From positions 186,001 to 250,000 of the forward strand of contig NZ_JAAUVN010000002.1 in NCBI RefSeq assembly GCF_012030425.1: 64,000 nucleotides of DNA, in the 5' to 3' direction. The notes beneath the pieces are model-generated. The model was given only the letters and a program-made list of their open reading frames with translations. It had not been told where the DNA came from and made no database searches. The translations under genes were made by a program, and so were the position numbers. Source of the stretch: Sphingobacterium sp. B16(2022) (lineage in GTDB: Bacteria; Bacteroidota; Bacteroidia; Sphingobacteriales; Sphingobacteriaceae). Shown here one piece after another: positions 45,031 to 54,082 of the stretch. The stretch's first letter is position 1, and each line of letters begins with the position of its first letter.

Positions 45031-45070
45031 AAAAGATATCGCAACCCATTCACCGGTTGCGACATCTTTT
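45031..45070 (-). terminator. intercistronic hairpin, possible attenuator
   Basis: AAAAGATATCGCAACC / GGTTGCGACATCTTTT pair over 16 positions with one mismatch around an 8-base loop; on the minus strand it is followed by TATAAAAAAAAATC and the next start codon. It could reduce read-through from the 189-residue protein gene into the downstream lipoprotein gene. Confidence 0.6.
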
Positions 45071-45086
45071 AAGAAATTATTGTTGT

Positions 45087-45656
45087 TTAAAGCGCTTTAT
45101 ATTCGATATTAGCATCGGCCTTTACCTGCAATTGACCAGCAACTGTTTGTTGACCTACATTGCTGAAGTTATTGAGTTTTACGGCATATAAGGCACCTGA
45201 AGAATTACCTACCAAAACAGTTAATGGTTGAATTGCCTCATTTGCATTGGTTGATAAATCGTAATCATACCAAGTACCACTTCCTAGTGATGTTACTGGT
45301 GTAGCGGTACTCCAATTGGATGCAGAAACAGCCGAGATGTCCGCAGCTACTGTTCTGATTTCATAACCAGCATTGGCTTTGATCGATCCGTTGACATGGC
45401 TAAAGAATGCAACCTGTCCACTGTTACCTAGACTTTGAGAACCTGTTGTAAAATCTACATAAACAGCAGGCCAGTTTGCTGCATTTCTTGGACTCCACCA
45501 TTGACCATTGATCGTCAAGCTCGTATTCGCTTTTGTCTGAGTAAGTGCCAAAGGCGCTGTTACTTGTTCTGTTGTTGGCGCTGCTGCCCATACCGCTGCC
45601 GATAGCACTGTTACGGCCATTGCCGATTGTAAGATTGTTTTAATGTTTAATTTCAT
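45087..45656 (-). CDS. exported 189-residue protein, paralog 1
   Basis: A 189-residue protein with a Sec signal (AMAVTVLSAAVWAAA, cleavage probably after AAA or AAP) and a strand-rich, Ser/Thr/Asn-rich mature domain. The end reads GSGTWYDYDLSTNANE and LTVLVGNSSGALYAVKLNNF, which faintly resembles the C-terminal part of HmuY proteins (WYxYxL, then TYVVR...GKYAKLQL). It lacks a lipobox, so it is soluble. It is about 70% identical by eye to the paralog at 45774. The start is supported by AGGAGGT four bases before the ATG. Confidence 0.75.
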   Translation of the reverse strand: MKLNIKTILQSAMAVTVLSAAVWAAAPTTEQVTAPLALTQTKANTSLTINGQWWSPRNAANWPAVYVDFTTGSQSLGNSGQVAFFSHVNGSIKANAGYEIRTVAADISAVSASNWSTATPVTSLGSGTWYDYDLSTNANEAIQPLTVLVGNSSGALYAVKLNNFSNVGQQTVAGQLQVKADANIEYKAL

Positions 45657-45717
45657 GTTGACCTCCTGTTTTTTATTTATTTAATATTGATGCCACCTTG
45701 GCATACTGTGAATGCAT
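45657..45717 (-). promoter_or_regulatory. structured leader with strong Shine-Dalgarno (paralog 1)
   Basis: On the minus strand: CATTCACAGTATGCCAAGGTGGCATCAATATTAAATAAATAAAAAACAGGAGGTCAACATG in short parts. It contains the hairpin ATGCCA-AGG-TGGCAT (45704-45690) and AGGAGGT (45667-45661) four bases before the start. Such a canonical Shine-Dalgarno is rare in Bacteroidota. The leader is nearly identical to that at 46344-46404. Confidence 0.7.
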
Positions 45718-45773
45718 GTTATTACTATTTAAACCATATGTTTGAAAAATACATTTTAATAATATAAAGTTTT

Positions 45774-46343
45774 TTATAAAACTTTATATTCAATGTTTAG
45801 ATCAGTTTTCATTTGAATTTGGCCATTAACTATTTTTTGTTGTATATCATTGAAGCTATTTAGAGTTAATGCATACAACGCTCCAGAACTGTTGCCAACC
45901 ATTACAGTAATTGGTTGAATTGGTAGGATGCTAATTGTTGATAAATCAAATTCATACCACTCGTTTTTTTCTAGTGATGTTACTACATTAGCAGCAGACC
46001 AATCAGATGCCGAAACAGCCGACATGTCTGCCATTACTGTTCTAATTTCGAAACCTGCATTGGCACGAATAGTTGCATTGACAAAACTGGATAATGTGAT
46101 TTGTCCACCATTACTTAAGCTTTGGTTACCTGTAGTAAGATCTAAATAAATAACAGGCCAGTTTGCAACATCTGAAGGAGTCCACCATTGACCTATTACG
46201 GTGAAGTTGGTATTTGCTTTTGTTTGAGTAAGAGGCAAAGCAGCTGTAGCCTGTTCTGTTTTTGGAGTTGTTGCCCACACTGTTGCCGAAAGCACTGTTA
46301 CAGCCATTGCTGATTGTAAGATTGTTTTAATGTTTAATTTCAC
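45774..46343 (-). CDS. exported 189-residue protein, paralog 2 (GTG start)
   Basis: Tandem duplicate of the gene at 45087: the signal is LQSAMAVTVLSATVWATTP and the mature domain follows the same pattern to the last residues (WYEFDLSTISILPIQPITVMVGN, MKTDLNIEYKVL). The start codon is GTG, with AGGAGGT four bases upstream, exactly as in paralog 1 where ATG is used. Divergence is spread along the whole length, so the duplication is not very recent. Function unknown; a haem-related role is inferred from position. Confidence 0.75.
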   Translation of the reverse strand: MKLNIKTILQSAMAVTVLSATVWATTPKTEQATAALPLTQTKANTNFTVIGQWWTPSDVANWPVIYLDLTTGNQSLSNGGQITLSSFVNATIRANAGFEIRTVMADMSAVSASDWSAANVVTSLEKNEWYEFDLSTISILPIQPITVMVGNSSGALYALTLNSFNDIQQKIVNGQIQMKTDLNIEYKVL

Positions 46344-46404
46344 GTTGACCTCCTGTTTTTTATTTTTTTAATGTTGATGCCACCTTGGCATACTGTGAAT
46401 GCAT
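46344..46404 (-). promoter_or_regulatory. structured leader with strong Shine-Dalgarno (paralog 2)
   Basis: Almost identical to the leader of paralog 1 (two differences over about 58 bases): hairpin ATGCCA-AGG-TGGCAT (46391-46377), then AGGAGGT (46354-46348) and CAAC before the GTG. It begins directly after the stop of the preceding gene. Confidence 0.7.
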
Positions 46405-46406
46405 AT

Positions 46407-47393
46407 TTATGATTCTGTTATCGTACTTGAATTTTGTTGTGTTTTCACGATATCAGCCCAGTCTTTGAACTGGAATTTGATCTGAACATTTTCGAAATTC
46501 CCTGTTGGAAGGTTTGCCGGTAACGAAACCTGCATTTCGCTACGGGTATGGGATTTGATTGTAAGCGGATAATCTTTGCCATTAAGTGTCATAATAACTG
46601 CTGTAGGATCAAGTATTACTTTGCTTAAATAGGCTTTGATTGTCCAATCCGTGTTTTTAGCTAGTTTTAAACCTGATAATGTTAAAGCCACATCTGGTTG
46701 TCGATAGGTAATCTTGATCGGATTGGCTAATTTAATGGTATGATTAAGATTGGTCACTTCGACATCGTATATGCCCGCTAGGATATCCGAAGGAATACGA
46801 TTTTCCCGTTCTGTGCCAGAATAAGATAGTTGATATCCTAAAGGAGAAACTTTTAAACTATTCGGCGTTGGCATCTGAACACGTTGCTTCGTCTCTTGGT
46901 TGATGAGTACTATACTGACTAGAGTAGAGTTTGTATGCATGAAAGTTCCGTTTATTGCAGGGAAAGCGGTTCCTGGTCCTTGTGTCAGCGCAATGGAAGA
47001 TGTTGATGCAAAAGCCGCTTCAAAAGAAGGTGTACTTTGTAATTCAATCTTTAATTTGTAAGTACGTGCTGTTCCTGTTGCGGATTTTACAGTATATGTT
47101 TTATCCTTTTCATCCGTTTTAACGGGCAGAATCTCTTCCACGATTTTGGCTCCAGATGATACCTGGATTGTAGGATCAATTACTAATAATCCATAATAAT
47201 AGGGTAAGTAAACCGTTATGGTATTTTCCCCATTATCTATAGCACCATAGATAACATCGTCATTCGGGAGGTTGGTCACCTTATATTCCAGTATTTTGTC
47301 GCTGGGAAGTAAAGGCAGATCCTCCGTTTTAGTACAGTTACTAAACAGTAACCCTAGGAATAGTATGCTTATAAAAGTGTATATTCTTTTCAT
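46407..47393 (-). CDS. lipoprotein with DUF5018-like / Ig-like domains (copy B)
   Basis: A 328-residue lipoprotein (FISILFLGLLFSNC lipobox). The N-terminal domain is DUF5018-like (KILEYKVTNLPNDDVIYGAI ... YTVKSATGTARTYKLKIEL). Two further beta-sandwich domains follow, with IPT-like phrases (AGIYDVEVTNLNHTIKL). Its layout parallels that of the lipoprotein at 44048. It lies 43 bases after the HmuY gene, in the same run. A surface-binding role is inferred. Confidence 0.65.
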   Translation of the reverse strand: MKRIYTFISILFLGLLFSNCTKTEDLPLLPSDKILEYKVTNLPNDDVIYGAIDNGENTITVYLPYYYGLLVIDPTIQVSSGAKIVEEILPVKTDEKDKTYTVKSATGTARTYKLKIELQSTPSFEAAFASTSSIALTQGPGTAFPAINGTFMHTNSTLVSIVLINQETKQRVQMPTPNSLKVSPLGYQLSYSGTERENRIPSDILAGIYDVEVTNLNHTIKLANPIKITYRQPDVALTLSGLKLAKNTDWTIKAYLSKVILDPTAVIMTLNGKDYPLTIKSHTRSEMQVSLPANLPTGNFENVQIKFQFKDWADIVKTQQNSSTITES

Positions 47394-47436
47394 TTTATCT
47401 AAATATTGAACTATCGTATTTTATGGATATTATTAT

Positions 47437-48174
47437 TTAATTCTTGATTTCAAATTTGGTACTCCCGGATTTCGCTAATACATATTGGAAAGTAAAGAAT
47501 GGTGTGGGTGAAGTTTTATACCAATCTTTTGGATCTAATAAGTCTTTGTAGATGCTCTGAATTTTGATTTTTGCATAATTGCCATTAGCTGTGCGTACTA
47601 CCAAGGTATGCCCTTCAATTGGATAACAAACATGCTTTTTGTTTTCGGCTCCACCACCTTTGATGTCTCCACCAAAATCATATAGATACCATCCCAGACC
47701 TTCTCCAAAAGTTCCAGAGTCATCTGTTCCATAGGCCTTTTCTCCTCTACGGAATTCAGCATCGGAGGGAATATCTATAACATCTTCAAATTTTTTCTTG
47801 ACTAGATAAATTCCACCTTTACCAGGTCCACCTACTCCGTATCCATTTGAACTATTATTGCAATTGACAAAACTCCTGTATATCTCTGCGAAAGAAATAT
47901 CCCAACGTGTTGTCAGCCTATAATCTGGCGTAATAGCCTTATTCTGTTCTAAACTATAATATATAGGCGATTGCTTCGTTGTGGGTAAAGTTCCCGTTGG
48001 TAAGTCCTCTCCAAAGTTCTTTACTGAAATTAAGCGATTGAACATTCCTTCTGAAATTTCTGGATTAGGTTCTGGTTCTATTTTAGGATCGCTTTTACTG
48101 CAGGCGCCTAGCAATGTTAAAAAAACAAAGATTGCAACGAATTTTAAAAGGGTATTAGTTTTTGTTATTTTCAT
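47437..48174 (-). CDS. hmuY: HmuY-family lipoprotein, copy 1
   Basis: A 245-residue lipoprotein (FVAIFVFLTLLGAC lipobox). HmuY hallmarks are clear: RWDISFAEIYRSFVNCNNSSNG, GLGWYLYDF, GHTLVVRTANGNYAKIKIQSIYKD, and a final FTFQYVLAKSGS. HmuY proteins capture haem, or haem stripped from host proteins, at the surface and hand it to a TonB receptor. The partner receptor gene lies upstream at 49485. The GGPGKGG loop may be a specificity feature. Which residues bind haem cannot be decided from sequence alone. Confidence 0.83.
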   Translation of the reverse strand: MKITKTNTLLKFVAIFVFLTLLGACSKSDPKIEPEPNPEISEGMFNRLISVKNFGEDLPTGTLPTTKQSPIYYSLEQNKAITPDYRLTTRWDISFAEIYRSFVNCNNSSNGYGVGGPGKGGIYLVKKKFEDVIDIPSDAEFRRGEKAYGTDDSGTFGEGLGWYLYDFGGDIKGGGAENKKHVCYPIEGHTLVVRTANGNYAKIKIQSIYKDLLDPKDWYKTSPTPFFTFQYVLAKSGSTKFEIKN

Positions 48175-48623
48175 TTTTAGTGCTATATATTGTAATACTA
48201 TAATTTCAATTATTCCCGTGGTTATATGATCAGGTTATTTGATTGCTATCTTTATTTATATTAATTCTAAATAATAGTAAAGGTAATGAGTTTAGCTTAT
48301 CCATTGTATATTAAAAATGATATTTAATCTATGCTTTTTGCTTTTTAGAGTTTAGCTTTTAAGCTTATTTGTTAGTTGTAATAATCAACAAATATTTCTT
48401 GTTAAATAGCTGTTAATTAGAAGTTTAATATTTTTTTAAGGATAATCACTAGCCTGTGGATTATTAAGAGATTTGGAATCATTTACTCATTAATACACTA
48501 TGGTATAATTGCGTTTTTATTTTTATGATATGATCAGCATCTATGAAAATTACTTTACCATAAATATTATTTGATAAAATTTATGGCAGAATATACTATT
48601 AACGGATAATTAATTTTCATTTT
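48175..48623. other. 449-base gene-free region between the HmuY genes
   Basis: Very AT-rich, without a clear frame. It may hold a separate minus-strand promoter for the downstream run, so the receptor-HmuY pair and the rest may be independently expressed. I found no perfect TAnnTTTG box and no long hairpin. Confidence 0.35.
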
Positions 48624-49379
48624 TTAGAGCGTGTTTGTGTTTAACGCCTTACTACCATCCTCTTGTACATAGTATTTGAATGTATAATAGGGAGCTGGCC
48701 AGTTCATATTTGTAACGGCAGATGGATTGCCTTTGTAGGCATTGATAAGTTGTAACTTAGCATATTTTCCATCAGGAAGTCGAATGACATATGTTCTGTT
48801 AGGTAGCGCTTGCATAATGTGATTGTTCAGGCTATAACGAAACCACCCATCTGAACCTTCTGATGATGCCCATCCGATTTTGTTAACTTCACTTTTATTA
48901 AACTCGTCATCCGAAGGAGCGAGGGCGATACTTTGATAGGGTTGTTTGAGTAAAATGACTGCGGTATTGTTAGCCTCTCCTTGATATCCTGGGTTATATT
49001 GATATTGCGAATTGTTGACAAAAACTTCGGAATTATAAGGGCCAGTAAAAGCTAAGTCCCAATCTTTGGTTTTTAACCATTGCGCCGAATCTGCTTTTGT
49101 CTTAATCCAAATTTGTTTCTGATCCTTGAAACGAAATAAGAAAGTATAAAAGTTGCGTTTTTCTTTACCTTCTGTTCCATCTCCCATAGAAGCATCGGTA
49201 TCACCTGGAAGATCTTTAATGACGATACTCTTGCCATCTTCAAGTACAATATTATACTCCTTATCCTTGCCACAAGAAGCAATAAGGAGTACGATAACTG
49301 TATAGAAAATACAGCGACCTATTTTACTAAAAGAAATCAATATGCTGCATTCAGCTATTATTAGTTTTATTGTATTCAT
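48624..49379 (-). CDS. hmuY: HmuY-family lipoprotein, copy 2
   Basis: A 251-residue lipoprotein (IFYTVIVLLIASC lipobox). Its HmuY pattern is similar: KDWDLAFTGPYNSEV, GWFRYSLNNHIMQALPNRTYVIRLPDGKYAKLQL, and YYTFKYYVQEDGSKAL. It lies 105 bases after the receptor gene. It is only distantly related to copy 1, so the two probably have different partners or ligands. Confidence 0.83.
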   Translation of the reverse strand: MNTIKLIIAECSILISFSKIGRCIFYTVIVLLIASCGKDKEYNIVLEDGKSIVIKDLPGDTDASMGDGTEGKEKRNFYTFLFRFKDQKQIWIKTKADSAQWLKTKDWDLAFTGPYNSEVFVNNSQYQYNPGYQGEANNTAVILLKQPYQSIALAPSDDEFNKSEVNKIGWASSEGSDGWFRYSLNNHIMQALPNRTYVIRLPDGKYAKLQLINAYKGNPSAVTNMNWPAPYYTFKYYVQEDGSKALNTNTL

Positions 49380-49484
49380 TTTGTAGCAATTTTAATTATA
49401 ATTCATCTTGAAATGAGGATTATCTACTATTAAAAAATTAGGTTCTGTTATTCTATGCCTACATGGAATGTGATCGGTGAAAAC

Positions 49485-51908
49485 TTATTCTTTGATCCAA
49501 CGATAACTTAGTCCACCCATAATTATGCGACCTGGTTGTCCCAATAAATACCGGCTAGTAAAATTAAACAGGTTGTCTCCAATGAGACGAAAAGTAAGTT
49601 TTCCTTTCATAAGACTTTTTTCAACAGTCATATTTAAAAGAGTGTGGTATGGAATGAAGATATCATTCTTGTCTATGAATTGGTTTCCATTATATTCTTG
49701 AAATGGCGTATCTCCTCTGAAATTAATTCTTGCATTGATATTCATATCCCAGGGTTTATATTCATATTGTGTTTTAAAATTGATCATGTGTCTTGATCTA
49801 TCTTCAATACCCCAATAATCTGATTTTTTACTTTGGCGATATTCTCCTGTTTGCGGATTATTGATTTGATTGTAAGGAAAGTTTCCGCTTGCTATACTGT
49901 CTAAGACACTTAAATCTTTTGCAATCAAATATTGATAGCCTACAGAAAACTGTAAAACTTTGTTTGCCTGATAAGTAATTGAAGTTTCGAAGCCTTTGTT
50001 CATGGCTTTTGGTAGATTACGGTAACTGTATATTTGAGCCACATTAGTTCCATTACCAACACTGACCGTATTAATTTGATTATTAATGCGATGATAAAAT
50101 ACCGAAATATCAGCTTGAATTTTTTGACTAGCATTCCATGTTAAACCAATATTATTAGATAGGCTAGTTTCCGCTTCCAAATTTCCCGCAACTAAATTTA
50201 ACATATAGCTATTTTTATAGCTCAATTCACCAGATGCATCCATTGCCGCTATAACATCTGCCACGCGTTCTGTACCAACTACCATATAGTTTGCTGCTGG
50301 ATTGTAGAATACCTGATACCGCATTTTATAATCAGGAGCTTTAAATCCTGCACCAAACCCTGCTTTGGCAATAAGAGTTGAATTAATATGATATTGTAAG
50401 CCAAGACTTGGGCTGAGATGACCATTATAGACATTTGTTTGGTCATAGCGTAATCCCAAAGTGGTCAGTATCCTATCAACAGGTTTCCATTCGGTCTGTA
50501 AGTATACAAAACCTGTATTTAACGATCTTTTTGCATCCAGTTTTTGATTATCCATTACCTCTAGACTTCCACCGATACCAGCCGTAAATTTTAGTTTTGT
50601 AATAGGACTATAAGCAAACTGTTGTTCTATGCGATGTACATCTTGACCAAATTCTTCAGCGCCGGCGAATACTCCTTGTCGCAGCCACTCTGTAGCCATT
50701 TCTGAGTGAAATCTTGAATAATAGTAGCGAGACATACTCCTAATCCCTGATTCAAAGTTATGGTCATAACTCGCGGATATGTTGACATCTTGATCTTTCT
50801 GGGTATCTTTCAATATGGTCTGTTCAGACCAGGCATTGATCATCTTTGATACTCGGCCTGCATACCTCGCCGTAATACCGATTGTTCCATTTTTGCTGAT
50901 ACGATAACGTGTGCGTCCTTGAAAACTGTAATTGGTATATGGGGGATAAGTGGTACTATTTGACTCCAGATAGTTTTTGTCAGTATTAAATCCATCAGTG
51001 CGGTAGTAGTTTCCGGATAAAACAATACTTCCACGTTGATTGTCAAAAGGTGTTTCAGCTTCTAAAGTTGCATCTACCGTGTTTAATGTGCCATATAGAA
51101 ATGAAGTGTGTAGCTGTGGCGTCACTGCACCATGTCGCGTAATGATATTAATAGCACCTCCTAAAGCATCACTGCCATAAAGACACGATGAAGCTCCTTT
51201 TATAATTTCTATACGTTCTATATTTGTAACTGAAATTCTTGATAAATCAAAATTCCCACTGTTTCTCCCCAACATGGGTTGTCCATCTACTAATACCATC
51301 ACATAGTTGCTACTAAAACCTTGGATCTGTACCCCGACAGCTCTTGATCCTCCGGCAATGTCATTGACTATGGCAATACCTGTTTGTTCTTTCAATACTT
51401 CATCCAGTCGGCGACTCCCCATCAATTCGATTTCACGTTTGGTAATAATCTTAACAGGCATAGCTGCATTTTCGGCTTTAACAAGATTGTCTACCGTTTC
51501 CAGTTTACGATTTACCTGTACTTCATCAATATGACGGTTATCAATCTCTAGTATAATATTCAGCTGCTGTTTTTTATCTTCTAGATCAATGGTCTGTTGA
51601 AATTTCTTATAACCGAGAGCTTGGACTTCTAAATCATAGCTACCTGCATAAAGCTGATTAAAATAGAAATGGCCAGAAGTATCTGTCTTTATAGCCTTTT
51701 TATCAGGATATAAATAAACCGTAACGTTTGGGATCGCTTTGTTAGATTTGTTTTTTACGATGCCACTAATCTGTAATTTATCTTGGGCATGAGTTACTAT
51801 TAAGTTGCATGCACAAAATATCAGGAGAGAACTAGTTCGTATTAAGGAGCTTTTTGTAAACACTAGGTTATTTTTAATCAATCTAAATAATATTACAAAA
51901 AAAGGCAA
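49485..51908 (-). CDS. hmuR: TonB-dependent outer-membrane receptor, haem-type
   Basis: An 807-residue receptor: exported N-terminus (SSLLIFCACNLIVTHAQ), a carboxypeptidase-like regulatory beta domain (ISGIVKNKSNKAIPNVTVYLYPDKK), the plug (EVQVNRKLETV, RLDEVLKEQTGIAI, LVDGQPMLGRN, SDALGGAINIITRHG) and a 22-strand barrel ending in MGGLSYRWIKE. Adjacent HmuY genes and the divergent hmuTUV make haem the likely substrate. It is the promoter-proximal gene of the minus-strand run, and the plug order fits HmuR-like receptors. The symbol is by context. Confidence 0.82.
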   Translation of the reverse strand: MPFFVILFRLIKNNLVFTKSSLIRTSSLLIFCACNLIVTHAQDKLQISGIVKNKSNKAIPNVTVYLYPDKKAIKTDTSGHFYFNQLYAGSYDLEVQALGYKKFQQTIDLEDKKQQLNIILEIDNRHIDEVQVNRKLETVDNLVKAENAAMPVKIITKREIELMGSRRLDEVLKEQTGIAIVNDIAGGSRAVGVQIQGFSSNYVMVLVDGQPMLGRNSGNFDLSRISVTNIERIEIIKGASSCLYGSDALGGAINIITRHGAVTPQLHTSFLYGTLNTVDATLEAETPFDNQRGSIVLSGNYYRTDGFNTDKNYLESNSTTYPPYTNYSFQGRTRYRISKNGTIGITARYAGRVSKMINAWSEQTILKDTQKDQDVNISASYDHNFESGIRSMSRYYYSRFHSEMATEWLRQGVFAGAEEFGQDVHRIEQQFAYSPITKLKFTAGIGGSLEVMDNQKLDAKRSLNTGFVYLQTEWKPVDRILTTLGLRYDQTNVYNGHLSPSLGLQYHINSTLIAKAGFGAGFKAPDYKMRYQVFYNPAANYMVVGTERVADVIAAMDASGELSYKNSYMLNLVAGNLEAETSLSNNIGLTWNASQKIQADISVFYHRINNQINTVSVGNGTNVAQIYSYRNLPKAMNKGFETSITYQANKVLQFSVGYQYLIAKDLSVLDSIASGNFPYNQINNPQTGEYRQSKKSDYWGIEDRSRHMINFKTQYEYKPWDMNINARINFRGDTPFQEYNGNQFIDKNDIFIPYHTLLNMTVEKSLMKGKLTFRLIGDNLFNFTSRYLLGQPGRIIMGGLSYRWIKE

Positions 51909-52161
51909 TTGAATTGAACTTTTCTATATGAAAACTGACATTAATTCTATTTAATTCGATTTGAATATATCCTTTTATAACTTTTAAATTGATGTATTTG
52001 ATTGATTTATAGGGGTGTTTGACTTATTTTTATCTAAAGTGCAAGCAAAAGGTAAATTTAAATTAATTTGTATTTAGACTGATTATTGATTTGTTTTGTG
52101 TTGAAAAGCGTTAGATAGTTTTCCTGTCGTGAAGCTTTTAACTTGAATAAAAGAAAAAAGA
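51909..52161. promoter_or_regulatory. divergent promoter region, hmuR and hmuT
   Basis: A 253-base AT-rich gap between the receptor gene (minus) and the hmuT gene (plus). It must hold both promoters and any iron/haem-responsive site. No perfect TAnnTTTG box or clear Fur-like palindrome is visible to me. Confidence 0.45.
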
Positions 52162-53022
52162 ATGAGTAGATTTTGCTTTATTATAATAATCCATTGTTGT
52201 ATGTATATTGCTTTTGGTGTTCATGCACAGCAACGGATTATTACATTGAACAGTTCCATTACTGAGACGATATTTGGATTAGGTGTGGGGAATCGTGTTG
52301 TTGCTACCGATGTGACCAGTGTCTCACCTATGGCCGCCGCAGCTTTGCCCCGTGTAAGTAAAAATCGTTCAGTTTCAGCAGAGGGATTACTTTCGTTTGA
52401 ACCGAATATCATCTTAGCAAATGAAGGTGAAGTTCCTGCAGCAATCATTCGACAAGTACGCGCAGCTGGTGTAAAATATATAGCCTTAAAACCCAACTAT
52501 ACAATTCCAGGCGCTTTAAATTATATACAGCAAGTGGCGGATGCCATTAGTCAACCTGAGCTCGGAAAAGGAGTGGTATCCCAAACAAAGTTAAGTTTGA
52601 ACCGTATTACTGAATTGGTTAAAAGTGAAAATAAAGGTAAAGTTCCTCCAAAAGTTCTTTTTATTTATGCACGTGGTACGGGCACTATGAGTGTCGCCGG
52701 TAAGGGGAGTAGTTTAGATGCAATCATCAATTTAGCTGGAGGAAAGAATGCTATTCAAGAGTTTTCTGATTTTAAACCTTATACGACAGAAGCGCTGGTA
52801 CAGGCCAATCCAGATATAATATTGCTATTCGATTTTGGGGCTAGTAGTTTGGGGGGTGAGGATGCAATTTTAAAATTACCCGGTATGAGAATTACCAATG
52901 CAGGAAAAAATAAACGTATTCTCGCGATGAATGCTTCTTTATTAGTCAATTTTAGTAATCGGCTACCTGACGCAATTCTGGAATTGCACAGAGGTTTTGT
53001 AAGAATAATGGATTCAAAGTAA
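52162..53022 (+). CDS. hmuT: haem ABC transporter substrate-binding protein
   Basis: A 286-residue periplasmic binding protein of the BtuF/HmuT type: signal peptide CMYIAFGVHAQ with no lipobox, RIITLNSSITETIFGLGVGNRVVATD at the start, then LLSFEPNIILANEGE and GTGTMSVAGKGSSLDAIINLAGGKNA. It would bind haem in the periplasm and deliver it to HmuUV. First gene of hmuTUV, with 5 bases to the permease gene; the region around it is dedicated to haem. Confidence 0.87.
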   Translation: MSRFCFIIIIHCCMYIAFGVHAQQRIITLNSSITETIFGLGVGNRVVATDVTSVSPMAAAALPRVSKNRSVSAEGLLSFEPNIILANEGEVPAAIIRQVRAAGVKYIALKPNYTIPGALNYIQQVADAISQPELGKGVVSQTKLSLNRITELVKSENKGKVPPKVLFIYARGTGTMSVAGKGSSLDAIINLAGGKNAIQEFSDFKPYTTEALVQANPDIILLFDFGASSLGGEDAILKLPGMRITNAGKNKRILAMNASLLVNFSNRLPDAILELHRGFVRIMDSK

Positions 53023-53027
53023 TCGAT

Positions 53028-54059
53028 GTGTATAAAAGACAGAAGCTAATTTTACTGGCACTTGTATCAATTTTAATTGTCGTGTGTATAATTTCCTTGG
53101 GATTAGGGGCTTATTTTATTCCTCCCAGAGATATTTTTTCCTTGTTGATGCAAAAAACGCATTTAGCATCAGCAACACCCATCAACAGTATGCATGAGGA
53201 TGTCATTTTTGAGATTCGATTACCACGCTTATTGCTGGGAATACTTGTAGGTGCAGCATTAGGTATCTCTGGAGCAGCTATCCAGGGAATATTTCGTAAT
53301 CCATTAGCAGAACCTGGACTCATCGGTATATCTTCTGGCGCATCGTTATTTGCTGTGATGATCATTGCTTTTGAAACATTGGTTTTCACCTCACTTTCAG
53401 CTTGGATCGGTTATTATGTGTTAGCTTTTGGAGCGTTTGCAGGTGCAGGTTTAACAGCATTTTTGGTTTATCGTATAGCTAGTAAAAATGGTAAGCCATC
53501 CGTAACAACGATGTTATTGGCTGGAATTGCTATCAATGCTTTTGCTGGTGCACTGACGGGCTTGATGACCTATGTCTCGACCGAGCAGCAATTACGGACC
53601 ATTACATTTTGGTTGCTTGGTAGTCTGGGTGGAGCTACATGGGAAAATCTATTGGCAGTTGCTCCGTTTATAATTATTCCCTTAATCTGTTTACCTTTTT
53701 TTGGAAAATCATTAAATGCATTCGCTCTCGGTGAAATGCAGGCCGATTTATTAGGTGTACAAACCGACCGTATCAAAAGATGGGTTGTAGTCCTTTCAAC
53801 TTTAGCTGTAGGAGCTTCTGTAGCAGTTTCAGGCATTATCGGTTTTGTGGGATTGATTGTTCCTCATATTATTCGTCTTATAGGTGGGGCAGATCATCGA
53901 TTTGTTTTACCTGGATCGTTGCTGTTTGGCGCTTTGGTGCTGACGCTAGCAGATGTTATAGCTCGGGTTTCGGTTGCTCCAATAGAGCTTCCAATTGGCG
54001 TGATCACCGCCCTATTGGGAACTCCTTTGTTTTTATATATTTTGATAAAGGAAAAATAA
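53028..54059 (+). CDS. hmuU: haem ABC transporter permease (FecCD family)
   Basis: A 343-residue FecCD/BtuC-type permease with about ten hydrophobic segments. Family phrases include LPRLLLGILVGAALGISGAAIQGIFRNPLAEPGLIG, LLAGIAINAFAGAL, RTITFWLLGSLGGATW and SGIIGFVGLIVPHIIRL. It starts with GTG at 53028; an ATG two bases earlier is in another frame and stops quickly. It moves haem across the inner membrane together with HmuV. Confidence 0.9.
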   Translation: MYKRQKLILLALVSILIVVCIISLGLGAYFIPPRDIFSLLMQKTHLASATPINSMHEDVIFEIRLPRLLLGILVGAALGISGAAIQGIFRNPLAEPGLIGISSGASLFAVMIIAFETLVFTSLSAWIGYYVLAFGAFAGAGLTAFLVYRIASKNGKPSVTTMLLAGIAINAFAGALTGLMTYVSTEQQLRTITFWLLGSLGGATWENLLAVAPFIIIPLICLPFFGKSLNAFALGEMQADLLGVQTDRIKRWVVVLSTLAVGASVAVSGIIGFVGLIVPHIIRLIGGADHRFVLPGSLLFGALVLTLADVIARVSVAPIELPIGVITALLGTPLFLYILIKEK

Positions 54060-54082
54060 TTAGTTCAAATATAGGGTCTGTT

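Noticed and set aside
53780..54082. Upstream extension of the hmuV frame into hmuU
   Set aside because: The extension is Ser/Arg/Cys-rich nonsense read in another frame of the permease gene; the ATG at 54083 starts a proper ABC ATPase.
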